A DNA stretch of 64,000 nt, from assembly GCF_900604385.1 (NCBI RefSeq), contig NZ_LR027382.1:1178001-1242000 (forward strand), in the 5' to 3' direction. The DNA is from Alistipes megaguti. Its GTDB lineage: Bacteria; Bacteroidota; Bacteroidia; Bacteroidales; Rikenellaceae. Positions 1-9,077 of the stretch are shown here, in pieces. Every line of letters begins with the position of its first letter. Position 1 is the stretch's first letter. The notes under the pieces are model-generated. The model ran no database searches, had not been told where the DNA came from, and was given only the letters and a program-made list of their open reading frames with translations. A program made the position numbers and the translations under genes.

Positions 1-150
1 TCGCGCATCGACATGCAGACGCGGGAGATCACGCCCGTGGAACTTCCGCTCGAGCAGCCCCTCATCGGACCGGCCGACATGACCGTTGCCGAGGGCAAGA
101 TCTATGTGCCCGACCTGCCCAACAGCCGCGTGGTGATCTTCGAAGAGTAG
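1..150 (+). CDS. 3' end of an unidentified, possibly beta-propeller, protein (partial)
   Basis: An open frame enters from the left edge and stops with TAG after 49 codons, ending in VVIFEE. The segment GPADMTVAEGKIYVPDLPNS resembles a blade of NHL/YncE-like propellers, where short strands carry a G-x-IYV pattern. Only the C-terminus is visible, so function cannot be assigned. It is followed 20 bp later by a strong terminator and faces recJ convergently. Confidence 0.55.
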   Translation, partial: SRIDMQTREITPVELPLEQPLIGPADMTVAEGKIYVPDLPNSRVVIFEE

Positions 151-170
151 ACCGTCGCCTGTCCGAAAGC

Positions 171-200
171 AAAAAGTCCGGAGTTTTCTCCGGACTTTTT
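171..200. terminator. Bidirectional rho-independent terminator between the partial CDS and recJ
   Basis: Perfect 13-bp inverted repeat (arms 171-183 and 188-200) with a TTTT loop; the arms start with A5 and end with T5, so the hairpin has a U-tract on both strands. It sits between two convergent genes. Confidence 0.9.
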
Positions 201-249
201 GCTTTCCCTGTTTTGATCTCGGCCGATACCGTCTCCGGCCGTCCTTGCG

Positions 250-2016
250 CTATCGCCCCGTGACGGGCTTGATGTCCTTCACGCGCAGCTGCGTCGAGAC
301 CGTACCGCGGTAGTGGTTCTCGACAATCTGATAGCAGACGTCGATCGGTTTGCCGGCGCGGACCCATTCATAGTGCGTCGGTTGTTGGAAGGCGATGGCC
401 TGTAGCTTCGTATTAGGTTTCTGACGCTGCATGAGGTCCATGCGGAGGTGTTCGCTCTCCATGCCGACAAGCTTGGCCTCACCGTGGTTGATCACGCCGT
501 AGGTCACGAAGACCGGGGCCGTATTGCCGGGACCGAAGGGCTGGAAGCGGTTCAGGTCCCGACGGAAGGCGGGCGTGATGTCCGAGAAGAGGAGCTCGCT
601 GTCGATGTCGACCTGCGGGATGAGCATCTGCGGGTCGATGTTCTTCTCGACGAACTCGTTGAAGCGCCGGATGAACTCCCCGACGTTCTCGGGCCGCATC
701 GTCAGACCGGCGGCATACATGTGTCCGCCGAAGTTTTCGAGCAGGTCCGAGCACGACTCGACGGCCTGATAGAGGTCGAATCCCGGCACCGAGCGGGCCG
801 AACCGGTCACGAATCCGTTGCTCATCGTCAGTACGACCGTCGGGCGGTAGTAGGTCTCGATCAGCCGTGAGGCGACGATTCCGACGATGCCCTTCATCCA
901 GCGCGGGTTGTAGATCACCGTGCTCTTCAGGCGCTTGAGTTCGGGATTCTGCTCGATGTATTCGTGGGCCTCCTGCGTGACGTGGCGGTCGATCGACTTG
1001 CGGTCACGGTTGTAGGAGTCGATGACGTTGCCGAATTCGGCGGCGACGCTTTCGTTACCCTCGATGAGCAGCTCGACGGCGGCATGACCGCCCGAAGGCG
1101 AGGCATTTTCGTCGTTCTCGTCCATGCGCATGCGGCCTGCGGCGTTGATGCGCGGTCCGATCTTGAAGACGATGTCGTCGATGGTGATGTTATGTTTGTC
1201 CAGTCCGCAGATCTTGATGATCGACAGCAACCCCTTCGAGGGTTCGCGGTTGAGGTTTTTCAGGCCGTAATAGGCCAGAATGCGGTTCTCACCCGTCAGG
1301 GGGACGATGTCCGAGGCGATCGAGACGACGAGCAGGTCCAGCAGGTTGAGAACCTGTTCGGCGGGGATGTGGTTCTTGCGGGCATAGGCCTGCACGAGCT
1401 TGAAGCCCACGCCGCATCCCGAGAGTTCGTCGAACGGATAGGAGCAGTCGACCCGCTTGGGGTCCAGAACGGCTACGGCCTGAGGAATCTCCTCGGCCGG
1501 GAGGTGATGGTCGCAGATGATGAAATCCACGCCCTTGCTTTTTGCATAGACCACCTTTTCCGTGGCTTTGATGCCACAGTCCAGAGCGATGATCAGCCCC
1601 ACGCCCTTTCGGGCCGCGAGGTCGATACCCTTGATCGAGATACCGTAACCTTCGGTGTATCGGTCAGGGATGTAGAACATCAGGTTTTTGTGCCCGATCT
1701 GGCGGAGGAACTTGTAGACCAGCGCAACGGCCGTACAGCCGTCGACGTCGTAGTCGCCGTAGACCATGATCTTCTCGTGGTTGGCGACGGCCCGTTCGAC
1801 CCGCTCGACCGCACGGTCCATGTCCTTCATCAGGAAGGGGTCGTGCAGATCGGCGAGGTTGGGTCTAAAGAACTTGTCCGCCTTCTCTACCGTGTCTATG
1901 CCTCTTTGTACGAGCAGATTGGCCAGTACGGGCGAGATCCGCAGAGCGGCAGCCAACATGGCTACCGTCGCGGGGTCGCCCTGAGGCTTCACTACCCAGC
2001 GTTTTTCGATAGGCAT
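250..2016 (-). CDS. recJ: Single-stranded-DNA-specific exonuclease RecJ
   Basis: 588 aa, the usual RecJ length. RecJ is a cytoplasmic 5'-3' ssDNA exonuclease of recombination and mismatch repair. The DHH phosphoesterase domain shows DYDVDG (about residues 92-97) and the CDHH metal-binding motif; the DHHA1 part shows GPRINAAGRM and GGHMYAAG, followed by an OB-like C-terminal region. The ATG start lies 8 bp downstream of the lipB stop, so the gene is last in a lipA-lipB-recJ run on the minus strand. No anomaly seen. Confidence 0.95.
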   Translation of the reverse strand: MPIEKRWVVKPQGDPATVAMLAAALRISPVLANLLVQRGIDTVEKADKFFRPNLADLHDPFLMKDMDRAVERVERAVANHEKIMVYGDYDVDGCTAVALVYKFLRQIGHKNLMFYIPDRYTEGYGISIKGIDLAARKGVGLIIALDCGIKATEKVVYAKSKGVDFIICDHHLPAEEIPQAVAVLDPKRVDCSYPFDELSGCGVGFKLVQAYARKNHIPAEQVLNLLDLLVVSIASDIVPLTGENRILAYYGLKNLNREPSKGLLSIIKICGLDKHNITIDDIVFKIGPRINAAGRMRMDENDENASPSGGHAAVELLIEGNESVAAEFGNVIDSYNRDRKSIDRHVTQEAHEYIEQNPELKRLKSTVIYNPRWMKGIVGIVASRLIETYYRPTVVLTMSNGFVTGSARSVPGFDLYQAVESCSDLLENFGGHMYAAGLTMRPENVGEFIRRFNEFVEKNIDPQMLIPQVDIDSELLFSDITPAFRRDLNRFQPFGPGNTAPVFVTYGVINHGEAKLVGMESEHLRMDLMQRQKPNTKLQAIAFQQPTHYEWVRAGKPIDVCYQIVENHYRGTVSTQLRVKDIKPVTGR

Positions 2017-2024
2017 ACGAGTTG

Positions 2025-2864
2025 TTATTTATATATTTCAACATTTAATTCTTCACTTAAAAATTTCACAACCAGACGTTTGACCTCCTCCATCGAGGGT
2101 GTCGAGCCGGTTTCCGAGGCGATCGAGGTGACGCCGCGGTCGGTGAATCCGCAGGGGTTGATGCGCGAGAACCAACTCAGGTCGGTTGTCACGTTGAGCG
2201 CAAACCCGTGCATGGTAACATAACGTGACGAGCGGACTCCTATTGCGCAGATCTTGCGCGGACGGCGCCCTTCGGCATCGATCCAGACGCCCGAGGCCCC
2301 GTGGATGCGTCCGCCGCGGATGCCGTAGCGGTCCACCGTGCGGATGACGGCCTCTTCCAGAGCGTCGATGTAGTCGCGCAGTCCGATTCCGAGGCATTCG
2401 AGATCCAGAATCGGATAGCCGACCAGCTGTCCGGGACCGTGGAAGGTGATGTCACCGCCGCGGTCGATGTGAAAGAACCCGGCGCCGGCCGCCTCGAGCG
2501 CTTCGCGGCTGACCAGCAGGTTTTCGGCGTGTCCGCTCTTGCCGAGCGTGTAGACCGGCGTATGCTCGACGAGCAGCACCTCGCCGGCCAGTTCCCGCCC
2601 GTGCGGGTCGGCCAGACGTGCGCAGTCGGCTGCCAACATCGGACCAAACGTTCCTCCGGCGTCCGTATTTGTATCCGATGCGCGCCCGGCAGACGTACTT
2701 TCGTCCGCTGTTTTCGCCTCCGAAGCGCACTCGGCGGCTACCCTCTCGCCACACTCCCGGCTACCGGAACGTTTCCGGGCCAGAAGGGCGTCGAAGAACT
2801 CCTGCTGCAGTTTCCAGCAGGCGGCATACTCCAGGGTTCCGAGGTCCCTCAGCAGGGCTTTCAT
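2025..2864 (-). CDS. lipB: Lipoyl(octanoyl) transferase LipB
   Basis: 279 aa. LipB moves octanoate from acyl carrier protein to lipoyl domains; LipA next door then inserts sulfur. Family motifs are plain: RGGDITFHGPGQLVGYPI, KICAIGVRSS-RYVTMHGFALNV with the catalytic Lys, and INPCG with the acyl-carrying Cys. Odd: between the N-terminal helix and the conserved EHTPVYTLGKSG strand there is an extra, Ser/Ala/Glu/Thr-rich stretch at about residues 32-75 that ordinary LipB (roughly 210-240 aa) lacks. The frame is unbroken. It starts 2 bp after the lipA stop, so the two are surely cotranscribed. Confidence 0.94.
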   Translation of the reverse strand: MKALLRDLGTLEYAACWKLQQEFFDALLARKRSGSRECGERVAAECASEAKTADESTSAGRASDTNTDAGGTFGPMLAADCARLADPHGRELAGEVLLVEHTPVYTLGKSGHAENLLVSREALEAAGAGFFHIDRGGDITFHGPGQLVGYPILDLECLGIGLRDYIDALEEAVIRTVDRYGIRGGRIHGASGVWIDAEGRRPRKICAIGVRSSRYVTMHGFALNVTTDLSWFSRINPCGFTDRGVTSIASETGSTPSMEEVKRLVVKFLSEELNVEIYK

Positions 2865-2866
2865 TG

Positions 2867-3748
2867 CTACAAACCTTTTACGCTACGCAGGGCTTCTTCG
2901 GCCATGTACGACGAGCGGACCAGGGGTGCACTCGCGCAATAGCTGAAACCCATCTCCAGCGCCTGAAGTCTGTACCATTCGAATTTTTCGGGAGTGATAT
3001 ACGCCGCAACGGGGTAGTGCTCCAGAGTAGGCCGAAGGTACTGACCAAGCGTTACGATCCTGACGCCCGCCTGTCGCAGGTCGTGCAGGGTCTGTAAAAC
3101 TTCATCATCGCTTTCGCCGAGTCCGACCATCAGACTGCTTTTGGTCACGACACCCCGGCTGCTCAGGTAGCGCAGGGTCGCCAGACTGGTCCGATACCTG
3201 GCCCGGGAACGGACCAGCGGGGTCAATCGCTCGACGGTTTCGATGTTGTGCCCGATGATGTCGGGCTTCGACGCGATGACCGTATCCAGCAGGTCGGGTC
3301 GTGCGTCGAGATCGGGAATAAGGAGCTCAATTACGGCGTCGGGGTTCTGCGACCGGATCGCCTCCACGGTAGCGGCCCAATGGGCGGCACCGCCGTCGGG
3401 GAGATCGTCGCGGGTCACGGAAGTGACGACGACATACTTCAGTTTCATCAGGGCGACGCTTTCGGCGACCTTGCGGGGTTCGTCGGCATCGGGAGCCTCG
3501 GGACGCCCCGTTCGGGTGGCGCAGAAGCGGCAGCCGCGGGTACAGATCTCACCCAGGATCATGAATGTCGCGGTTCTGCGGCTCCAGCATTCGGCCTGAT
3601 TGGGACAGCGACCGCTGCTGCAAATGGTATGCAGCCCGTGTTTTTCGACGATGTCGTGCACCTCGGCCCATTCTGGAGTTTGGCGGAGTCGGATCTTCAG
3701 CCATCCGGGTTTTTTGAGAACATCTACCTTGTCATGAAACTTCGGCAT
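2867..3748 (-). CDS. lipA: Lipoyl synthase LipA (radical SAM)
   Basis: 293 aa. It inserts two sulfurs into octanoyl-lipoyl domains of 2-oxoacid dehydrogenases and the glycine cleavage system. Two cluster motifs are visible: the auxiliary [4Fe-4S] ligands in CSSGRCPNQAECW, and the radical-SAM C-x3-C-x2-C in CTRGCRFCAT. The C-terminal RSSYMAEE segment holds the conserved Ser ligand of the auxiliary cluster. First gene of the lipA-lipB-recJ run; the 330 bp upstream separate it from a plus-strand gene. Confidence 0.96.
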   Translation of the reverse strand: MPKFHDKVDVLKKPGWLKIRLRQTPEWAEVHDIVEKHGLHTICSSGRCPNQAECWSRRTATFMILGEICTRGCRFCATRTGRPEAPDADEPRKVAESVALMKLKYVVVTSVTRDDLPDGGAAHWAATVEAIRSQNPDAVIELLIPDLDARPDLLDTVIASKPDIIGHNIETVERLTPLVRSRARYRTSLATLRYLSSRGVVTKSSLMVGLGESDDEVLQTLHDLRQAGVRIVTLGQYLRPTLEHYPVAAYITPEKFEWYRLQALEMGFSYCASAPLVRSSYMAEEALRSVKGL

Positions 3749-3857
3749 TTAAGTTCATTATTTTCCTATTGTTGCAAAAATAGAAAAAATAATTGACAAT
3801 TCCCAATGTATCTTTTTGCTCCTGCTCAGCGAATCGCCCTTCCGGCCGGAGCCCGGG

Positions 3858-3890
3858 TTTTGGAACTGCGACTTTTTTGTATTATCTTTG
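3858..3890 (+). promoter_or_regulatory. Bacteroidetes-type promoter upstream of the 4084 gene
   Basis: TTTTG at 3858-3862 and TATCTTTG at 3883-3890 are 20 bp apart, matching the TTTG / TAnnTTTG consensus of the Bacteroidetes primary sigma factor. It would leave an untranslated leader of about 190 nt before 4084. No coding signal was recognised between 3749 and 4083. Confidence 0.55.
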
Positions 3891-4083
3891 TTGCATCGTA
3901 TATGCGGGGCCTTTCGATTGCCCGAAATACCTTTTGTCGCGTCATGTGATTCATTTCAAGCCGATTCCATAGAGACATTCTGCCGAATTCCGGTCCGTTG
4001 CGACCGCATTTGCGGGGATATTGCGTCCATGCGTACAGCTCCGGTCCGGAATCTTGCAGTCCGTTTTTTGAAATTTTGTCTCT

Positions 4084-4527
4084 ATGGAAAATCAACGACC
4101 TTTGAGCCTGGGTCACCGCCTGGTGGCCCGGCTGCGGAACGACCGCCTGATGCTGTCGCCCGATCTGCGGCGGGAGATCGTTGCCGCCTCTTACCGTCCG
4201 GTCCGTCTCGGCGGCTTCGGTGCGGAGGCCGACCGGAGGGCCTTTGACGCGAGCCGCGCCTTCGAACGGCTGGCCGATCTCTATCTTCTGCTTGGATCAC
4301 CTGCCGCGGCACTCCGTTGCCTCGAACAGGCTGCTCTGGCTGCTCTCTGCGGCGAGGAGTACGGCTACGATGCCGAGTCGTTTCCCGCCCGTTTTCTTCG
4401 GATCCGTTTCTACCATCTCTTCGATCGGCTCATCGCCTGCCGGGCCTCCGACACCCGGCTTCGGGCCGTGCCGTTGGATCCGCAACTGGTCGCCGACGCC
4501 CGGCGATTGGGCGGCAGATACCTCTGA
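4084..4527 (+). CDS. Hypothetical protein, 147 aa, helical
   Basis: Not recognised. The protein is Arg/Ala/Leu-rich, with no signal peptide or membrane segment, and reads as mostly helical. A central stretch (about residues 58-90, from RAFERLADLYLLLG to AALCGEEYG) has the small-large spacing of a TPR-like helix pair. GC-rich codon use matches neighbouring core genes and the shadow frames look poorer, so the frame is probably real. It stands alone behind a good promoter and is followed by a hairpin. Confidence 0.6.
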   Translation: MENQRPLSLGHRLVARLRNDRLMLSPDLRREIVAASYRPVRLGGFGAEADRRAFDASRAFERLADLYLLLGSPAAALRCLEQAALAALCGEEYGYDAESFPARFLRIRFYHLFDRLIACRASDTRLRAVPLDPQLVADARRLGGRYL

Positions 4528-4585
4528 GTGTAAGCCGGTAATGGACTTCAGACAGAATCCTCCGGTTCCCTTCCGGGAAAAGAGA

Positions 4586-4614
4586 AGTGGCCCGATACAT
4601 CGTATCGAGCCACT
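4586..4614. terminator. Hairpin after the hypothetical gene
   Basis: Inverted repeat AGTGGC-CCGATAC / GTATCG-AGCCACT with a 3-nt loop and one mismatch. It is not followed by a T-run on the plus strand, so termination efficiency is uncertain. The remaining bases from 4615 to 4789 are AT-rich and hold only a small GTGGG/CCCAC hairpin. Confidence 0.45.
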
Positions 4615-4789
4615 CAGGTTAGGTTAGTTAGGCTAATGAGAGTGGGAGAACCCCACGTTTGATATACAAATGTAGGCCAAATTTTATGATAATCCAAATA
4701 TTTTGTAATATTTTTTTCAAAGGCGCAGAAAATATTTTACAGTTCGTAATTAAAAAAAATTAATTTTGCTCGATTTTATAAGTTTTTGT

Positions 4790-5716
4790 TTAAAGCGCCT
4801 GCCGGATTTCGCCGGCTTCGGCAGCCTGCACCTCGTTTTGCAGACTCTCCTCGGCCGAGGAGGTCAGGTGTCGGTGGCGATAGGTGGCCGGGGTCATCTG
4901 ATACTCTTTTTTGAAGAGTTTGATAAAATGCGAGGTGTTGGGGAAGGTGCACTCGTTACCGATTTCGGAGATTGATTTCGAGGTGGAGATCAGCAGCAGG
5001 CGGGCATGCATCAGCCGCTGGCGGATATACCACTTGTGCGGCGGCATTTCGAAATGGCGCCGAAACTCCTTCTTGAACGAGGTGAGCGAACGATTGGTGA
5101 GTTTGTCCAGCTCCTCGATCGAGATATCCTTGAAGATGTGGTCGTAGACGATCTGTTCGAAATTCTCCCGGGCCGTATCGACGTTGTTGAGCAGTTTGCT
5201 CTTCAGGCAGCAGTCTTCGTGGGAGGCGATCAGATAGATCAGTTCGGTCATTTTGATATTCTCGGCCGTTTCGTCGTGGCGGAACTCCTCGTCGCGCAGA
5301 TAGTTGTTCGTGTTGGTGAAAAAGTTGCGCAGCGAGTTCCAGGCGGGCATGAAGATTTCGTTACGGTTGCGGCAGTTTTCGCACGAGTGGTCGTTCGAGA
5401 TGTTGAGCCCGTAGGTGATGTTCAGGTGCATGAGAATCTTCTGCAGCTTCTCGGGCGTATAGTAGAAGAGGATCTGTTCGAAGGGTTGTCCGCCTTCGGG
5501 GCAGTTTTCGGTGTAGTGGTGGCCGATACCCAGGTAAAAGACGTCGCCGCGGGAGAGGGTTTGGCGTTTGTCGCCGTCGTAGATGTTCTTGGTTCCGCGA
5601 AGGATGTAGCCGATGGCGTAGCGGGAGAGGACCTGTGTTTGGATTCCGTTGTGAAGTGGTTCCATGTACTTCACAATCATCGGTTGTTGGCCCGATGAAT
5701 TCATTGAATTCTTCAT
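4790..5716 (-). CDS. AraC-family transcriptional regulator
   Basis: 308 aa. The N-terminal half is a cupin-like sensing domain (YAIGYILRGTKNIYDG, then RGDVFYLGIGHHYTE). The C-terminal ~100 residues hold the two AraC helix-turn-helix motifs: LTNRSLTSFKKEFRRHFEMP and ISEIGNECTFPNTSHFIKLF, ending in KKEYQMTPATYRHRH. A paired-Cys segment (CENCRNRNE, about residue 110) is unusual and could bind metal or sense redox; that is a guess. The gene stands alone, so its target is not evident from context. Confidence 0.9.
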   Translation of the reverse strand: MKNSMNSSGQQPMIVKYMEPLHNGIQTQVLSRYAIGYILRGTKNIYDGDKRQTLSRGDVFYLGIGHHYTENCPEGGQPFEQILFYYTPEKLQKILMHLNITYGLNISNDHSCENCRNRNEIFMPAWNSLRNFFTNTNNYLRDEEFRHDETAENIKMTELIYLIASHEDCCLKSKLLNNVDTARENFEQIVYDHIFKDISIEELDKLTNRSLTSFKKEFRRHFEMPPHKWYIRQRLMHARLLLISTSKSISEIGNECTFPNTSHFIKLFKKEYQMTPATYRHRHLTSSAEESLQNEVQAAEAGEIRQAL

Positions 5717-5873
5717 GTTAATTGTAATTTAAGTTTTTTGGAACAAAGCGTTGCGTCACATTTGTCCGAACTCAAATATACAATTAAAACTTTTTAATCT
5801 ACTATAATGAATAGCATATTTAGACACAAATAGTGAAATAGGACAGTTTGTACTATGTTTCAGACTAAATATA

Positions 5874-6878
5874 TTATTGTAATAAGAGGGTGCTCAAGCT
5901 TCCGAGCGTGAGCAGAAGATAGAGAATGAGCGTCGGAAGTCGGTGGATCCGAACGAGAAGGAAGGGAATCAGAATGGCCGACGGCACGGCCAGCAGCAGG
6001 ATTTCGCCCGACGTCGATACGGGATTGAGCAGTGTGGGGATGAGCAGAATCAGCAGGAAGATCTGGAAGATGAAGATGGCCCGGGGTTTGTTTCCGGCGG
6101 CGTAGCTGTCGGCGAGGAAGAAGAAGAGGGCCAGCAGATCGAGCAGCAGGAGCACTCCGAGGAGGATGAGATTCGGGATCGGGATGGCTCGTGCGGCCTC
6201 GAGGGCCGATCCGTTCGTAAAGGCTTCGACGGCCTGTTCAAAGGGGGCGGTGAAATCGCCTCCGGCTCCCCAGTTGACATATCCGAAGGCAAGGATCGGC
6301 AGCAGGAATCCGGCCAGGGCGACGACCGATTCGCGCAGTGTGCGGTGGAAGAGGATGATGGCCAGCGGCAACAGTGCGACAAGGGGCAGTGCCGCGGGAG
6401 CGGTGAGCAGCAGGATGCCCAGATAGAGTGATGCGCGGAACAGGGCATCGAAAGCATATCCGTTGCAGAACGAGCGTGCGAAGTTCTTCACCGAAAGGGC
6501 CAGCAGCGTATTGGCAACGAGCATCTGCAGTAGTCCCCCTTCGAGGGCGAGCCCCGCGGTGAATGCGGCGTAGAGCGGGATGGCCAGGCAGGTCCCGACG
6601 GAGTAGAGGTTGTAGCGCAGGGTCAGGCGTCCGAGACTCATGCCCGTGAAGAGCATCAGCAGCGCCCCGATTGCGCGGGTCCACCCCGGGAAGGCGCCTT
6701 GAAACTCCCCGAGCAACTCCTCAAGCGTCTTGACGGCGAACACTCCGTGGGTCGGGATGGCGAGGTTTTCGGGGTTGAATTCGCCCGTTAACGGGACCTT
6801 CCACATCGCGAGGGCCGTGATTGCCGCAAGCGTCAGAAAGGCCGGGACAAGCGGCTGCCGTGCGATGTTGAATTTCAT
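5874..6878 (-). CDS. Polytopic inner-membrane protein (DUF6427-like)
   Basis: 334 aa with roughly nine to ten hydrophobic segments spread from residue 12 to the C-terminus and short polar loops. A conserved-looking loop between segments reads KNFARSFCNGYAFDALFRASLYLG. It resembles the Bacteroidetes-restricted DUF6427 membrane proteins, but this family call is from memory of their layout and is tentative. It is divergent from rnhB. Confidence 0.7.
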   Translation of the reverse strand: MKFNIARQPLVPAFLTLAAITALAMWKVPLTGEFNPENLAIPTHGVFAVKTLEELLGEFQGAFPGWTRAIGALLMLFTGMSLGRLTLRYNLYSVGTCLAIPLYAAFTAGLALEGGLLQMLVANTLLALSVKNFARSFCNGYAFDALFRASLYLGILLLTAPAALPLVALLPLAIILFHRTLRESVVALAGFLLPILAFGYVNWGAGGDFTAPFEQAVEAFTNGSALEAARAIPIPNLILLGVLLLLDLLALFFFLADSYAAGNKPRAIFIFQIFLLILLIPTLLNPVSTSGEILLLAVPSAILIPFLLVRIHRLPTLILYLLLTLGSLSTLLLQ

Positions 6879-7007
6879 GTCGATGTGTTTTTCGGGGTAA
6901 AATTAGCGAAAAAAGCTGAAAGTTGCGTAACTTTGTTCGATTCGGTATGTGGAGGGTCTTCGCCGTGTGCGCACGCCCTGTTGCCGAACGGATTGAACCG
7001 TGTGATC

Positions 7008-7610
7008 ATGTTGGAGAATCAGTATCAGTACGAAAAACGCGAGGCCGGTTGTGACGAAGCCGGTCGGGGATGTCTTGCGGGGCCGGTTTTTGCGGCGGCC
7101 GTGATTCTTCCGCCCGATTTTCACGATCCGTTGCTGAACGATTCGAAGCAGATGACCGAGCGTAACCGGGACAAACTCCGTGTCATCATCGAGCGTGAAG
7201 CCGTAGCGTGGGCCGTAGAGGCGATTTCGGCGGCGCGCATCGACGAGATCAACATTCTCAACGCCTCTTTCGAGGGGATGTCGCTGGCCGCGGCCCGGCT
7301 CGATCCGGCTCCGGAGTTTCTGGCTATCGACGGCAACCGGTTCCGCACGCGTCTGGAGATTCCGTGGCAGTGCATAGTCAAGGGGGACGGGAAGTATGCC
7401 GACATTGCGGCGGCCTCGGTCCTTGCCAAGACCCATCGCGACGAGTATATGCGGCATCTGGCCGAGGAGTATCCCCAATACGGGTGGTCGAAGAACAAGG
7501 GCTACCCGACGCGTGAACACCGCCTTGCCATTCGGGAGTATGGTCTTACTCCCTATCATCGGCTGACCTTCAACCACGAGATCGACCAGTTGGAGCTGCC
7601 GTTCGAGTGA
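7008..7610 (+). CDS. rnhB: Ribonuclease HII
   Basis: 200 aa from the chosen ATG. RNase HII cuts RNA in RNA/DNA hybrids and removes misincorporated ribonucleotides. Catalytic motifs: GCDEAGRGCLAGPV (Asp-Glu), LAIDGNRF, and KGDGKYADIAAASVLAKTHRD. The same frame is open back to 6885, but that extension would add 41 non-family residues, so the start at MLENQYQYEKREAGCDEAG is preferred; family members begin close to this motif. Confidence 0.95.
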   Translation: MLENQYQYEKREAGCDEAGRGCLAGPVFAAAVILPPDFHDPLLNDSKQMTERNRDKLRVIIEREAVAWAVEAISAARIDEINILNASFEGMSLAAARLDPAPEFLAIDGNRFRTRLEIPWQCIVKGDGKYADIAAASVLAKTHRDEYMRHLAEEYPQYGWSKNKGYPTREHRLAIREYGLTPYHRLTFNHEIDQLELPFE

Positions 7611-7968
7611 TGTCCCTCCTCCGTTGAATCCGGTCTATGGTCCGGTCCTTTCTGCCGATGTTCGCATCGGCCGGCTTGTCGTATCCGCCTTGGTTCTGCA
7701 GCTTGCTTGCTTTGGAGTACGTTTTCTTTCCGGTTCTCCTACTTCGAGGTTCTCCGGCTCGGCAGTCTTCTTGCCCCGTGGCCTCAAGGCTCTGCGGCTT
7801 TACAGTCCCGCAGCTCTGCTGTTCCTCAGCCCTCTACGGCCTTGGTCACTCTTTTCTTTTGCCTCGACCCCTCTTCTCCCCGCTCCTTACCCTGCACCGC
7901 TCCTCCAACAAAAACGGCCCTCCACCCATGTGGAGAGCCGTTTTTCAACATTCGATCGAGACCGTATT
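7611..7968. other. Gene-free stretch between rnhB and the exbD/exbB operon
   Basis: Convergent intergenic region of 358 bp, pyrimidine-rich on the plus strand. Overlapping open frames here show no family resemblance. The only clear signal is the terminator at 7911-7944. Confidence 0.6.
7911..7944. terminator. Bidirectional terminator between rnhB and exbD
   Basis: A 15-bp arm repeat (7911-7925 / 7930-7944) with one mismatch and a CCAT loop; outer bases are AAAA and TTTT, so it can terminate both converging transcripts. Confidence 0.85.
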
Positions 7969-8451
7969 CTATTGGTACTGATATCCCAGCGTCTTGGATG
8001 CCGCATAGGAGATCTTCAGCGCGTTGGCACGACGCAGCTCCTGCTTGACGTCGGTTATGATACCCATCTTGGTGGCTTGGTCGGCCTTCAGGCAGATGGT
8101 CATCGAGGCACGGTCTGCTTCGCTGAGCTTGTCGCGTTCTGCAGCTACGAAATCCAGAATATCACGGGTCGATTTGTAGGAGTCGTTCAACTGGATGCGG
8201 GGCGCGGTACCGAACTTTGCCTGCATCGTCAGTGACGGGGGACCGATGTGGATGAAGCTGACGAGGGATTTTTTCTCGAGCTTCTGCACTTCGGTAGCTT
8301 CCGGGAGCTTGTATCTCACGAGCAGTTCCTGATCACGCATGGTCGTGGAGACCATGAAGAAGAAGAGGATCATGAAGATCACGTCGGGAAGCGAAGCGGT
8401 CGAGATAGCGGGGACTTCTTTTTTGTCTCCCGTCTTTTTCATTACTGCCAT
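7969..8451 (-). CDS. exbD: ExbD/TolR-family biopolymer transport protein
   Basis: 160 aa. A single N-terminal membrane helix (SLPDVIFMILFFFMVSTTM) carries the conserved Asp used for proton translocation, followed by a periplasmic domain. Partner of ExbB and TonB in energising TonB-dependent outer-membrane transporters. It is the last gene of an exbB-orf-exbD-exbD run on the minus strand, 7 bp after the other exbD. The start MAVMKKTGDKKEVPAISTASLPD is typical of Bacteroidetes ExbD. Confidence 0.92.
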   Translation of the reverse strand: MAVMKKTGDKKEVPAISTASLPDVIFMILFFFMVSTTMRDQELLVRYKLPEATEVQKLEKKSLVSFIHIGPPSLTMQAKFGTAPRIQLNDSYKSTRDILDFVAAERDKLSEADRASMTICLKADQATKMGIITDVKQELRRANALKISYAASKTLGYQYQ

Positions 8452-8458
8452 GGCTTAC

Positions 8459-9064
8459 TTACCTTTTAATATTACGTGGTTCTGCTTCCGAAATCTTCAA
8501 GGGCACAGCTTTTGCTACCGCATTGCGCTCGTCCTCGGTGAGTTCGCTATATTTGGATCCGAACTTGCGGATAGCGACCTCATCGCGCACCTCATTGAAG
8601 GCGCGGGTGAGTTCGTTCTGCACCATGATATAGGACTGATAGTTCGTATCGCGGGTTGTCTGCAACGAGATCACGCCTTCGCTGACGGGATATACCCATT
8701 TGCCGCCGTTGGCAAGCTCGATCTCCTTGTCGGTCCGCTCGGGCAGATTGGGGTCGTCCATCGGGTTCACGATGAACTCCTTGGCCCGCTCCTTGAGCTG
8801 GCTGAGGTCGATGGGCTCCTGTTTGCCGGCTGCTCCGGCCATGATATCTCCGCGGCCGTTGATGAATACGAGGAAGAGGTTGCGCTCCTTCACCTTGATC
8901 TCCTCCTGCTGTTGGTCCTCAGGAGGCATCGGGGGAAGCACACGCGCGATACCCGTATCGGTATTCATGGTCGTGGCGACCAGGAAGAAAATGAGCAGCA
9001 GGAAGGCGATGTCGGCTTGGGAGTCAGCTCTTACTTCCGGTGTTTTTCTTGCGTTTCTTGCCAT
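8459..9064 (-). CDS. exbD: ExbD/TolR-family biopolymer transport protein (second copy)
   Basis: 201 aa. It has the same layout as its neighbour: a short cytoplasmic tail, membrane helix ADIAFLLLIFFLVATTM with the proton-path Asp, then a larger periplasmic domain with an extra charged middle segment. Two unequal ExbD proteins in tandem are common in Bacteroidetes and may form a heterodimer in the ExbB pentamer; that assembly is inferred, not shown. Confidence 0.92.
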   Translation of the reverse strand: MARNARKTPEVRADSQADIAFLLLIFFLVATTMNTDTGIARVLPPMPPEDQQQEEIKVKERNLFLVFINGRGDIMAGAAGKQEPIDLSQLKERAKEFIVNPMDDPNLPERTDKEIELANGGKWVYPVSEGVISLQTTRDTNYQSYIMVQNELTRAFNEVRDEVAIRKFGSKYSELTEDERNAVAKAVPLKISEAEPRNIKR

Positions 9065-9077
9065 AACCGCTCATTTA

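Noticed and set aside
7624..8235. 203-codon plus-strand ORF after rnhB
   Set aside because: Crosses a strong terminator and runs antisense into exbD; no protein-like character.
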